Shown here piece after piece: positions 32,421 through 44,600 of a DNA stretch of 64,000 bases. Source of the stretch: Phoebastria nigripes (Eukaryota; Chordata; Aves; Procellariiformes; Diomedeidae). The translations under genes and the position numbers were made by a program. Location: positions 1,255,726-1,319,725 of the forward strand of contig JAYKAV010000500.1 of NCBI GenBank assembly GCA_035582835.1, read 5' to 3'. How positions within the stretch are numbered: position 1 is the stretch's first letter; each line of letters starts with the position of its first letter. The notes below the pieces were generated by a model, which saw nothing but the letters and a program-made list of their open reading frames with translations, was not told where the DNA came from and ran no database searches.

Positions 32421-35400
32421 TCCCTCTAACAGAGGCACCGGGCAGGACACGGGCAGGACGGGAGCCAGCAGCAGCCCTGGGCTGGCAGCCGGCGCGGTGC
32501 GGTGGCACGGCTGCCCGACGGCATCCCCCGCAGTGGGACACCGCTGTGAAGCGCCCTGCCCGCAGCAGGGCTGAGCCGCATGAAATTGCAGTGAACAAGG
32601 GAAGCGGCGAATGGGCTCCACAACATGCACTTTTTTATTTTATAGTGACTAACGAGTTTGCCACTGACTGCGGAAAAGCCATCGTGCCCATGAATTAGGC
32701 CACGCTGCCGGCAAAAACCAAGTACAAACTTCGGGGATACGTGAGAACCAGTTTGTTTCATGAGCACTGGAGGTAACGGAGGTGGTTTCCTGTGACTGAC
32801 TTTTATCTGAATTATACAAAGATTTTCTGCTCTTCCCACCTACACCTAAAACTTTTCCCACAGTCTCCTGGCAGTGACCTGTCACAGTCAGCAGAAGCCA
32901 GTCGATGGGCTCAAAGCCCTTAATGCAAACTTTTTGCCTGTTCTAACTCTAAATTCCTTTTTCTGCCCAAATGCCTACTTATATGAAACTTTTAGGAACT
33001 TAATTATCCTTGAGACTTCTACCTCTCTGTGAAATCTGGTTTAAATCAGCAAAGAAAAGAGTTCAAAGTTATTGGGCAGGATAGGCAGACAGACAAGCAT
33101 ACAGGGATCACAGGAACCTTGTTTTCATAGGAAACTAGATTAAAAAAATCCCACAGCAGTTACCAGCCCTTTCGGTGGTACCCCACCCCCTCGGTCTCGC
33201 GCAGGGCGATGCTCGGGGCGGAGGGGCCGTGGAGCAGGCACAGCAGTCTGGGTTTATGCTCTTCGTAAAAGGGGAGGGAGACGGGAACAAAACCTGCCTC
33301 CCCTGGCCAGGGTTTGCTTGGGCCGTGACTATGTGGCAGCAGTGATTGTGCAGCCTGTCTGCTTTTCCCAGCTGGATGCAGATTCATGACATCCCTGCTT
33401 TCTTTGGCGTGCAAACCTGTACCTAATTTCTTCTGAAAAGGGCCCTGAGGAAGTCAGCAGATGTTATTATTAAAGCATTGAGTATCAGCAGCTCCTGAGA
33501 TATTGTCAGTCCGTTAATGAGCTGATCAAACTGGGGAAAGCAAGGGGTTTCCCAACTTCTTATTAAGGAAAATAAGACCTCCAAGGTTAAAAGACTTCTT
33601 TTAAACTGCACCAGGTTTATAGGTTGCAAAATGTTCTTTAATCAGTTTATTCTTAGAAGGCCCTAACTGTCCAGGCACAGGAGTGGGCATTATCTTAAAT
33701 GGTCCCCATAAGGAAACATAGCAGCTCTATCTTGGTAGGGTTTGCTGGCATTTTTGCTTGCTAAGTAGTCTTCTTAACGAGCCAGTTCTGTGCAGTTTCT
33801 GTAATTCTTTTGTGAATACTTTGTGCATCACTGCCAGCAGCTCTGTCCCAAGACTTCTGCTGTTTTGTGAATTATTATGTTTTGCTGTTTGAAAGTTAAA
33901 CCTATTTTCCTATCAATATATTTGTATTCTCAGTTTGGCAAACCTTAAATCTCAGCTGTTTCTCAAGGCTTCAGGAGACACAAGATGCACAAGTGAGCAA
34001 GAAATGACCCTGAATCAAAAGTCTCCCTGCACCTCTCCTGTGCACTACCTCACTCTGAGCCTATTTCTGTATNTGGGGATGCATTAGATACTATTCTCCT
34101 AAAAGCGATGGCTAATGGGGAACACACTTTGTTGTTTTTTTTCTTAATCCCATACTATCTGGAAGTTTCCTTGGGGTTTTTCAGCTGCAGGGATGTTTAG
34201 AATTTGGACAACAGTGCTAATGAGATTAGAGTAAATTGGTAACAGCTAAAAGTTTAGGAAAACCATTTATTATTTCTATAGTTCAGCAGAGGAGCGTGAC
34301 ATGCCTTAACGGTGCCTTACCACTAATATCACAGGAGGCAGGTCCAAGACCTGACTAGGATAAGCTGGGACAAACCCTTGTCTTGGGGAGCTTCGTTATA
34401 TCCAAAATGCAATTAGGTAAACAGCTACAGAGGAATGATCAGAAAAAGAGAATACAGAGAAGGCTCCTTTTAATCCTCTACATCTGCTCCCTGGTGCGAG
34501 TATGGAAGAAAACGAAAAGGCAAATCCCCACCGAAGTGCCCTGTGTTCAGCAGTCCCGATCTGCCCTCACCGCAGGGGCACTCGCCCTCGCGGAGGGCGG
34601 GCAGCCTGCCCCATGCCCGCAGGAGAGATTCCGCAGTCCAGATGCTCATCAACACTTCCTTCTCACTATGGGTCACTGAGCTTCACATCCATGTCTTGAT
34701 TTATTTTAGCACGGACATATTTATACCATCTGATAAGCAGTGACTGCCATAAATATGTCTGTGCACTCCCTTTTGCTATGCACCAGTGAGGAAGGGGCAT
34801 GTTGTGATAAATTGACCCTGAAATATAGTGTATGTACATGATTTTAAAGACAGAAAGGATTGGGTCAGTTTGGTGTCTCTCTGTTGTGGTTCAATTAGTT
34901 ATTTTTAAAGGCGTCTGCTGAACTGTGGCTTCGAGGGGACATTTCTGACATTGCCTATATTTTTAATCCTAACACGTGTCACGTGGCGAAACTTTATGGA
35001 CACTAATAAACAAACAGGCCCTGAACTATGTCTCGGCATCAAAGCAGCACTATTCTTTTCCTGCTTTCCCAGCCCTCTGCACCTTCCCCGGTGCCACCGG
35101 CAAAGGCAGGAATCTTTGTTGGCAGCCCGTGCTCCCCACGCCGTGGCGCAGGCTGAGCCGCCCACGTGCAGCAATGGTGGGCTTTGCAGCAGGCAGCGTC
35201 GTGGCGGCAGCGCCGCTCCGGCCCCTCTGGACTCAGGCTGCCCCGTGACGGGGACTCGGCCCAAGAGCTGCAGGCGAACCGCCCCGGAGCCCCCATGCTG
35301 GCGGCGTCCCAGGCTGTGGCCTCAGCCAGTCTCCTCCCGGCTGCATGCAGCAGGGGCAGGAGGACCAGCCCTGGCAGAAGCCCTCGGACAAGGCACCCCA

Positions 35401-37579
35401 GCTCCGCCAGCAGACCCGCGCCTCTGCCCTGGAAGGGGAGAAGCCGGGTCAGCGCTCGCCCTGGGGACCCGCCGCTTCCTTAGCAGGGAGAGCAGCGTCC
35501 TGTGGGCAGCAAAGACNGGAGTCCACCAGCATTTCTTCATCCCCTGCTCTGAGAGACCTTCAAGTAACCCACAGACAGCCTTTCTAACCAAGAACATTGC
35601 ACACATGTTTGTGGTCAGCAAGTGCCCTTTCTCTATCCTGGGTCATTTCTGATGGCTTCACATGATAATGTGTAACAGAGAAATAATAAACCTGAAAAAA
35701 GTCAGTAGGAAAACAATCCCAACAATCTAGAGCTGGGTCTGTTTATGGAGGAGGATGAAGGGCACTGACACAACACACCCAGGAGTCCCACTGAAGCCAG
35801 TGTGACCACATGCAAAGAAAGTTAACCAGGTGCAAGCCTGCAAAGCCAATAAAAGGAGGGACCTGACACAGAGCCCTGCTCTGTGAGGAGGGCTTTTCCC
35901 ATCATATCTTCCAGGTGTGGAGCCAATTAGCAGCCATTTGCAGAATGGCTGAGTTAGAGTTGCTGCTGGCTGCATCTTCTTCCAAACTGTGAGTATCAGC
36001 TATATTTTTTCATCTTTCAGAGGAAGTTTATAATTAGGCTGGAATTCTTCAGGAAGAGGCAAAGACTGCGCTGGTTTGGGTTAGATTGTTTTGTTAAATC
36101 TCAAGAAAAACTGTTCTTCGTTAAAGAATGTATGTTGGCTTCCGGAGAAATGGTTGAAGACCTTTCCGGTATCCAGAGTCTTGTGCGTTTCTAAACTTGA
36201 ATTTCTTTTCTGTTTAAATATTCAAAGCTTGTCTTTCCTTTTGGTTTCATAAAACTTGAACCGAACTGGAGAGATAGTGTGTGCTGCAGGCTGAGGGAGC
36301 AGAAGCCAGGTTAGCCCTGCTTGTATGGGCCTTGGCCGTACGGACGCTTACAGCGTGCATGGACGGTAACTGAGTAGCCCAGGAAGGTTTGTCAAACAAG
36401 TGTTAGAAGGAGAAGGCTGGTTTCCCAAGAAATTTTGGATGGTTGGTTGTCTCTACGCAGGGCAGAGCAAGAAACCTCAGTAGGTGAATTAGGTAAGGTA
36501 AAGTGAGCTTTACTGCTTAATGTGTTTGAGAAGCTGGCTGCCTTTTCCCTGCTACACAATTGTTTGTTTGGTTCATGCTTGAATTGCATTTGAGTAGTGA
36601 TGCTTCTGGGTGTCCATGGCCAAATCATTTAACTCTTCAGATGTGTATTTTCATTTTATTTTTTAAAATGTCTTTCAGCTTCAGCAGTGTTCCTCCTGTA
36701 TTTCATCTGGGTGAAAGGCCCACACCTGGCTCTCTAAATAACAAGAAGCCAGATGAGCTGTGTGTATATGTATTTATGTGTAGCACAAGATAGCCATTTC
36801 TATGTTGTGCTGTGCAAAACAAGCTGAGGAAGGTGGTTCTTCATGCAGCCTGTCATTATACTGTGAAATGCGTCACCACGGGTTGTGATGAGAGCTGGGA
36901 GGGAAGGAGTTCACTGAGGGCTGCTAGACACAGAAACCACCCGTGCCTCGGGAAGCTCCTTGGCCATGGAGTGTCAGAGGAGCATCCAGGGGATGCACTG
37001 CTCTGCTTTGGGCATTTGCTCCTGGCCAGTGTCAGGGAGTCTTTGTCGGACAACTCTTGCTTTGACCTCTCGTGGTTGCTTTCATGGTTTCCATTAGCAG
37101 GTCACAGATTTTAGGTGAAAAGTTTTCCTGCAAACTTTGCATCGCTGAAGATGCAGAGCAGGAGAGAGTAGTAGGAGTATTGCTACTGCTGTGAGTATAG
37201 AAATGTCCTCCCCATGTCTGGCTGGAAGACAGACCTGGAAATGCGATGAGGCCGTCTTCCCGCATTGGTGTTGCCCGTGCCATGGATGCATGGTTAGAGC
37301 TGTCCACGCAGCCGCAGTGGCTCCAGAGGCGAGAGCATCCTCGGGGCGGGAGGGGAGAGCAGGCGATGCTGCTGGAGCTGGACGCATCTGCCGGGGGCAC
37401 CAGGGCAGGGGCTGCCATGCCAGCCTGGGCTTGCATGCCCCTTAAAATGGTGCAGTGGTGAAGGCTCCAGACATGAATTCATTACGAGGTGGGTTTTTTT
37501 GCCGAAAATAAACCTGAGAGGATTAAAGGGGCAATTCTGCACTCTTCTGGTAAAACGCCCCACCCCACACGGTGTTGAT
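32421..37579. other. Intergenic, alternating composition, no exon recognised
   Basis: GC-rich at about 32440-32580 and 35060-35480, AT-leaning at 32900-33160, 33420-34300 and 36000-36700. TAATTA cores are at 33001 and 36031 (TAATTAG). A CpG-rich patch at 35150-35480 contains one N at 35517; another N is at 34073. The minus-strand and plus-strand open frames in the GC-rich segments are mutual shadows. Nothing supports a gene, tRNA or transposon. Confidence 0.45.
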
Positions 37580-39000
37580 GGTTGCGTGTATGTCGGTTAG
37601 GTCACCAAAACCTTAGAAAACATGAAAGCACTTCATGTAACTGAACAGGACACTAGATACAGGCCTATCTCTGTATTCACAGAACTATTTTGGAAGAAGG
37701 AATTTTATGATTTAAAAGAAAATATATACGTATCAAGATACAGATTACTTTTTCTTATCATAACACCAAAAGGAAACTAGTGCAACTTTTGGCAAATTAG
37801 AAACAGGCTTGAGTATTAGACTTTACATTGATGGTACTCGGGTATTAATCCATTAAAGTAATCAAAAGAGCTTAAATAAGAATCTGAAGGCTGCAATATA
37901 TATGTCAATGAACAAGCTGTAAAACTTCCTGAAAAGGTGATTTCAAAGCCATATTGCCCAAGCTTGGCAAATTGCATATTTAATTATTTTGTCAGTCCCT
38001 CTTTCTACTCTAATCTTTTGGTGAAATACCTTTAGACATATGAAATCAGTTAAGATAATTAGGGTATGATGGAATTAGGTGTTACTTGATTTTTAAGAAA
38101 GATACCATCCTCTGCCTTGGTATAAAATGTGTGCAGACCCCAAAAGCTAGACTGTATTGTAATGTTTTCTTTTCTATAAAGATCAAAGGTCTCCAGCCCC
38201 TTTCAAGATGTTTGCAGAATTTGTTTCCTAATTATCCCACATTTACTTATTTGTGTGCTGGGACATCAGAGTTAACTCTTTGATTGTAAAGATGAGATGG
38301 GACCTTCATCCAGATGACTGCAGGCCAGCAAAAGCCTTGCATCTCTAAATTGTTTTTTAGATTACCTGGCTTCTCTAATTCTAAAGTTCTGGCGCAGTTT
38401 AAGGCATGGCAGATGAGGTGTTGTGTTTGCTTTATTTTAATACCCCAGTCCTCTACAGCAAAGATTTGTTTTTCCTCAGTGAGAGTTTACACCTTCATTA
38501 ATATCCTTTACAAGTTTACATACTCTTCGTAAGCAATAGTAAACTATTTAGTCTTTGATTTGTCTGGGAGTTGGAACTGTTTTCACCAAACCTTTATGAT
38601 CTTTCCATGATGTGGTGCCTGAGTTTCTTCAGGAGAAATTTCTATAAAAGTTTTGAAATTAGAATTTTTTGGCTCACTTCATTGACTTTATTTTCCCCCC
38701 ATCTAGAGAGATATAAAAGACTGACAGGACACACCAGAAATGTGAAAACAGGCTGTAAGGTTTGCAGTTTCAGTTGTGAAGTTACAAAAATAAAGTTGAT
38801 TAGAATAGCATGAAATCTATAAAATAAAAAGTAAAAAGTTTATAGGGGAAGTCTAATATGAAACATTTTTAAACAATGTGTTTTATTTACTTTTTATACA
38901 TTTCCTTTCTCATATTCTTTTGAACTTTTTTGAATCTTCTCATATGTTTCCTAATTACATTTGCCTCTACGACTCCTGTCTCTATTTTTTCCTTAGTACT
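37580..39000. promoter_or_regulatory. AT-rich block with four TAATTA sites (candidate LMX1B-locus enhancer)
   Basis: About 1.4 kb of AT-rich unique sequence carrying TAATTA at 37981, 38056, 38229 and 38952. LMX1B, the expected downstream neighbour, is a LIM-homeodomain protein that binds TAATTA-type sites. Limb-specific autoregulatory modules upstream of Lmx1b (LARM1/LARM2) are described in the literature. By position and motif content this block is a candidate for such an element, but I cannot align it to the published modules. It also carries a 12-bp inverted repeat at 38824-38897. Confidence 0.3.
38824..38897. repeat. 12-bp perfect inverted repeat, AT-rich
   Basis: ATAAAAAGTAAA (38824-38835) and its exact reverse complement TTTACTTTTTAT (38886-38897), with a 50-nt spacer. 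The arms are AT-rich, so chance is a real possibility. Confidence 0.8.
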
Positions 39001-40599
39001 GAGGGGGGTGATTGTTTTTCTTGGTTTGTTTGTTGGTTTTTTTTTTTTCTTTGAAAAATCAAGATGCTACGTCAAGCTTTTCTGAGGGAATATTTGAAAC
39101 GGCAACCACTGGGATTCAGAAATCGCAGCTCTCAGGGCGGCCATGTGAGATGCAGGGTTGAGATAACGAGCGAAGGAAGCGCACCCGTCTGCTTAGAGCT
39201 CCGACGGGCAAAGCCTGGGACCTGGCAGCATCTATAAATCCTCTCTCTTTGAAGATGATCATTCCTTCTATTTGACCCCTTTAAAAAGCAGCTCGGTCAG
39301 AGCTGCAGGAAACACGAGTTGCTGCTCTCGGCCCTGTCCCACACGGCGCAGCCGCCGACCCCGGGGCCTCTGCCCTTCGTGCCGGGCTGGGGGTTTTCCA
39401 GAGGGGCTGCAGCGCTGGCACCCCCTGGCCCACGGTGCTCCCGCAGAGCTGCTCACGGGTGCCGGCTGCCTGTTCCTCTTGCTGGGGCTCCATGCAGGAG
39501 AGGGTTTCCCTGCAGGACGGGCTCCGGTGGCCCATGCCGCGGGCATGCACAGTGCCCTCTGGGGATGCTCGCCCTGCGTCGACGGGGAACACGGCCCCCA
39601 GCACAGTGCAGCCTCGGGGTGCCTCCAGGAGCTGCTTGTGTGGAAGGAAATACCTGTATGGCTGTTTTGGGGGGAAAAATTGCTCAAATGCTGCCTGCTG
39701 ACAAGTATAAGCTTTTTTCTTTTTATCATTAAGTCTTACTGGCCTATTTGTGGTTCAGTGCACCACACTGTGCCTCAGCATAGGACACAGCTCAAGCTAA
39801 GCAGGGCTTGCTTGAAGCCCGTGAGGAAGGGGAGGGCTGTGAGCTCCACCGCTCACCACGCCGTCCTCCAGCTCCTGTCCGAGGGGGACAGGGGTCCCTG
39901 TCCATGTCACTGTTGCTCGTTGTGCCTGGACCGAGCGCCCACTGAGCATGACCGTGGTCCTGTGAGTCGTTCTTGCCTTCCTCCCATCCATGCTGGGGAC
40001 AGCAGGGTCCCCCCAGCATCCCATGCCCCACCACACAGCCCCCCCCACCCATCTTCTCCCAGGACGGGCTGGGACTGCCGGAACAGGGACGTACATCTTG
40101 GCTGCCCCTTCCCCAGCCCCATCACCAACGCTGGCAGGTTTTCCTGGCTAAACGCCCCAAAAAGCTGTCTCTTGTTGGCTCTCCCCACTTGGCCTGGCTG
40201 AGCCTGAGTGATGGGGCATCACTGGCCCAAGTGGGATGGGAGTGCTGCCCTGAACGTGTTGAGGTGCGGAGGAACAGCCCTCGTGCCCAGCAGCGCCTTG
40301 TGCTGCTTCCCACAGCCCTGTCCCCAGCATCACCCGCTGCAGGAGACCCCCAAAGCCTCTCAGCACCCCCGCAGTGTCCCCCCATCTACTCTCCCACAAC
40401 ACCCCCTGCATGCCGGGACCTCCTCCTGCCTCCACAGCCTGGTGCAATATTTTCTAATGAGCCCTCGTAGATGCTGTGCATATAATTCATCAGCCTTCTT
40501 GGGCATGTGGTGTTTCGCAGGGGTCAGAGCTGAGGGCCTGGCTCTAGCAGAGCCCTCTGTGTGTGCACAGCCCCTTCGGGCTTAATGGGCCTGCGTACG
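39001..40599. other. Intergenic, GC-rich with a T-rich lead-in
   Basis: A T-run near 39038-39050 is followed by GC-rich DNA from 39120 to 40580. The latter holds the 309-codon open frame at 39272-40201, which is crossed by several equally long frames on the other strand and resembles no known protein. I do not call a gene. Confidence 0.45.
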
Positions 40600-42359
40600 A
40601 GTGACTTATGTGTTTAAATGCTTTCCTGATTTTTGCAGTGCTATTTATTTCTTTGCCATCTTAGCTCAGGTGTGAGGTTACTTATTGTTTCTTTTTTTTC
40701 TGCCTTTTAAATTCAGGGAGATTTTTTTCAGAATTCACCATTTCAATCTTTGCTCTTAAATTTTTTTTTTGTTCAGTTCTTTTTTTTTCATACTATTTAT
40801 TATTTATTCACATAGGACTAAATTTTTCTCTTTCACTCACTCTGATAGGAATAGTGTTCTTATAACTCAGTAATGAGTAAATCTACCTTCCCCCCTGCTT
40901 CAAGAAGTCAGGATTCATTTTAGTATACTTGTTTGTTGTTATTCTTGACTTCAATAACATCACAGCTGAGTTTTTATGTTATGTACCCAGTTCAGGAAGG
41001 TGTTGGTGAAAAGTAAATATTTTTTTATTTAAACACAACCTAAAATACTTCTCAGATTCTTACAGACTCTTGCTGAGCTTAAATGCTTCAGTCATTAATA
41101 AATACTTCAGGTGATGCTTTGGACTATGAAGTGCATGTCCTTCTGTCTGGGCTAGTCAAAACATTTAAGTTCTTAATCTTGCATATGGCTACAGTTTTCA
41201 AAAATGCCCAAATTTGAAACAAAAAAGCATCTTGGTGATGCTTAGTGATAGTACTGTTAAAGGTCAAAAGGCTCTCCTTTACACACTTGGGTAAAAATTT
41301 TAACTAACCTTGGATTTTTAAGTGTCACAGGAGCTTTTGAAAAAGTTTGCCCTATGTTTCACCAAGGGGTGCATCGAGTGCCTGTATCACTGCCCTGGGC
41401 AAGCTGCTTCTGATACCCTGTAGTGAATGAAGCCTAGGCAGTTTCAGACCAAGGCATTTGATCCAATCTCATCTCAAAGATTTCTAATCTGAGCTACTCG
41501 AGATCTCCAGAACCATTTATTTGGCTTCTAGCTGCAATTTTGCCTTGATATCTCTTCAGTGGGAAATTGTATTTAGACAAAAAAAAAAAAGGGGGGGGGG
41601 GGGAATATGCAGAGGTTTTACTGAAGAACTTGTGTAAGTTCTGGAGTTTGTAACTAAACTTAGAAATTCCTCAAAGATACAAATGCTGTAGTATTGCCTC
41701 AAATGGAGACACAGAACATTAACTCCCTGGTTTTCCGCGAATGTTGTCCCTAAGACATACCTACCGCGTTCCCCTGGGATAGGAGGGTGAGCAATTCTTT
41801 GCTCACAGGTATTGCAAGTGTTCCAACAGAATGCAGAGAATTGGCAAAGCAATTGCTTGAACAACAAAGAGCTTCAATGAATGTACGCGATGCTGCTGCT
41901 AGATGGGGATTCTCTTGAAACGCAGTTCTCATTCCCGTTAATTACTGTGACGTGCAAAATAGCCCTCTTCAATAAGCATCCATGAAAAACCATAGATACA
42001 TCTTTGTTCAAATGGTTTTTAAAAAATAATCTCTAAAAATTAAACACTTAAGGCAAAGCTATCCTCATTGAAATATCTAAGGTATGTTATTACTGGTAAG
42101 AATTATGTTAAACTTTCTTTATAGTTAATTCTAAACAGATTAATATATTAATTCCATGAAGAGTCTTACACAGATAACTTGCTGCAAAAGGAAAACTTGT
42201 CATGCATTATTTTCCCTATCCTTTAGAGTGTGTTTAATTGATTGTAATTTATGCTGCAATTTTAGCCAAAGCAGCAATAAATATATTTGAATATATATTA
42301 AATTCACCTAGCATTTATTTGTTAAGCTGGTTAAACACAACTGTAAAAATCCAAGCATT
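40600..42359. other. Intergenic, AT-rich with T-rich runs
   Basis: Several T-runs at about 40690-40790, then unique AT-leaning DNA. The A12-G13 purine run at 41579-41603 and TAATTA at 41939 are the notable items. A palindromic ATTAATATATTAAT lies at 42139-42152. Short open frames at about 41556-41932 have no recognisable similarity. No gene supported. Confidence 0.45.
41579..41603 (+). repeat. A12-G13 homopurine run
   Basis: Twelve A residues are directly followed by thirteen G residues, the most extreme homopolymer pair in the window. A run of 13 G can in principle fold into or seed a G-quadruplex. An A-run could mark the 3' end of an old retrocopy, but no source gene is recognisable to its left. 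It may also be a sequencing-sensitive spot. Confidence 0.9.
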
Positions 42360-44600
42360 TACCTTGCTGTGATTAGAGGCAGCAGACGCCCTAGAAGGTG
42401 AGGCTCGGTGATGTGTCTATGTGCAGTCGAGAAGAAGCCCGTGGAGGATTAGGGTGTGTTAAGTCTCTCTTCAGACAGGTGCACAAACACTTCCCCCTTT
42501 TAGGTGCTACCTGCTCTTTACTGGACGTTTATTACAAGTCAATGCAATTTCACAAAGCACCTGCATGCAATAAAAACCTATTACATGTGTGAGGCCTTAA
42601 GGAAATTAACGGTTCCTCCCTAGGGATGCATATTTTGTTAAGATGTTTATTACAGATGAAGTGGTCCTGGGGTAAAACATTAACAAGTTGTAGAGTGATA
42701 AAAGGAATTTTATCATTTCTCAGTGACATAAATAGGAAGAAACCTTTAACTAAATCTATAAAATTCCTGTTTCCTAATGAATTTGTTTTAACTATTTATT
42801 AACTGGATGAACTTGTTCAGGTCACAATTTGTTTTTCTTCTTCCTCACCCCCTCCCCTTCCGCTCTGTGCCCCCAAAAACCTAAGCAGAAGCAGTCCAGG
42901 GTATTGTCTGTTAACTGATGTGAGCTCTGGTACCCAGAAAAGAAACTTTATCTCAAGATCAGTTTTTAAAAAAATCATTCATTTTCCCTTGTGAGTTTAA
43001 GGCAGAGCCATAAAACTCAGCTCAGTCTTGTAATACTGATTTTAGAATTAAATACAACCTTAAAATTCTGCATTACTAGAATAATGCTAACTCATACCAC
43101 TTAAATTACATGTTATATTTTAGGGTTCGTTCAACAATTTATTTTTGGTTACCATTACAAATGCAAATTCTTTTTTTAACACCATATTAACCAAGTTTGC
43201 TGTGCACCATTATTAGAGATGAAAGCATAGAATACTGGCTTTGGACTAAGAATGCTCAATCTAATTGAATTATATGAATGTAGTTAAATGTCTACTTCAG
43301 AAAGGNTATATTCACTTTCAAGATTAGTTACTCCAAGAGTTAATGGGCTATTTAAACAACATAGTCCAAGAGCCAAACACAGGTGGGCTGTGTTAATAAC
43401 TTTATTTAAACTGTTTTTTCCCCTTTTGAGAGGCACAAGCCATCCATTAATGCATTCATTAGAGTTTATGGCATAGTTCTGCTTTTCTCCTAATGACACT
43501 ATCCAGACTCAAACTTGCTCAGCTAATTTAGCCCAGCTGCCCTTTGCCTCTCAGCAACAGGTCTCTTGTTCTTCGGTCATACATGCTGAAGTGTCATGAT
43601 GATTAGTTTTTGGTCATTGCTGCTCTTTGCAATATTGTTTTGTGTATTCTCTGCATCAGAATTTACTTTTCCTTCAGATTTTTTGCTGAAAAGTTTGCAT
43701 GAAGCAGCCATTGGAAAGGGCATGGCAGCATAGAGGCATCGCCACGCTCGCTACAACCCTTGCATTCCAATGTGATTGAACATAGTGGTTTATTACTTTA
43801 CTCTGACCAAACAAGCTCACAGGTTTTAATATCCAGCTCTGCTGAAGGTATTTGTGGCAGTTCCTCGGAACTGTGGCATCTAAGCTTTGCCTTGACTTTT
43901 CAGTTTTAAATCCAATCCAAAAATGCCTTTTACTGATGTCAGTACAGTTGTAAAATATCTAACTGAGGACAGAAGTGCCTGTTTCTTCCAGTAGCTACAA
44001 TGGAGGTAACCTGTATGTGTTTAGTAATGAATTCCCCAGGTACTAATGAACATCACAATGAATAAGAATGACCAATGTGTCACTCGGATATTAACAGCCA
44101 GGCTGGATTAGACTCTGCACCGTCAGCTGCTGACATTTGCAGCATTTATTTTGGAATATTTTATCAGTTTGGGTTTGCATGTCTGATGTTCCTGGGAGTT
44201 CTGTGTTAGCTGTTGGCTTCCAATCTGAAATACCACCTCTGCCTTGTACAAACAGTGAGAGTTGTCTTGACCATTATGAGATACTGGACTAGCCCCGGTC
44301 CTGCTCAGGGAGGGTCACAGTGCCACTGATCTCAAACGACCACAGGGATGAGTGTTCGTAGATGCTTACTAACAGATGTATTTGCAGGGAATAACAGCTT
44401 AGAACATTTCTGCACCTAGAGATAAGTAACATAACTTTAGTGGGAGTACAGTATGCTGCAGATATAACATGTGTTTCTACTTTCTCCTGTATCAACTGTA
44501 TGAATAATTTCTACTGATTCCCACTGCAGAATCTCTACACTTGCAAACCACAGCGGTAAGGCATTTCCTTCTATTAATCTGTAAAGTGTGCTTCTGACAC
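42360..44600. promoter_or_regulatory. 2.2-kb AT-rich unique block (candidate conserved noncoding)
   Basis: AT-rich, non-repetitive DNA with no exon. It contains an inverted repeat TGATAAAA-GGAA-TTTTATCA (42696-42715), an octamer-like AATGCAAATT near 43160, and one N at 43306. The texture fits regulatory DNA of a developmental gene neighbourhood. The call rests on texture and isolated motifs only. Confidence 0.25.

Noticed and set aside
39272..40201. 309-codon open frame on the + strand
   Set aside because: Several equally plausible overlapping frames on both strands, no domain or motif recognised, and no promoter or poly(A) context. Consistent with chance in GC-rich DNA.
42696..42715. Inverted repeat TGATAAAA-GGAA-TTTTATCA as a special element
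   Set aside because: Eight-bp arms with a short loop are expected about once in this much DNA, more often when AT-rich. Mentioned only as content of its block.
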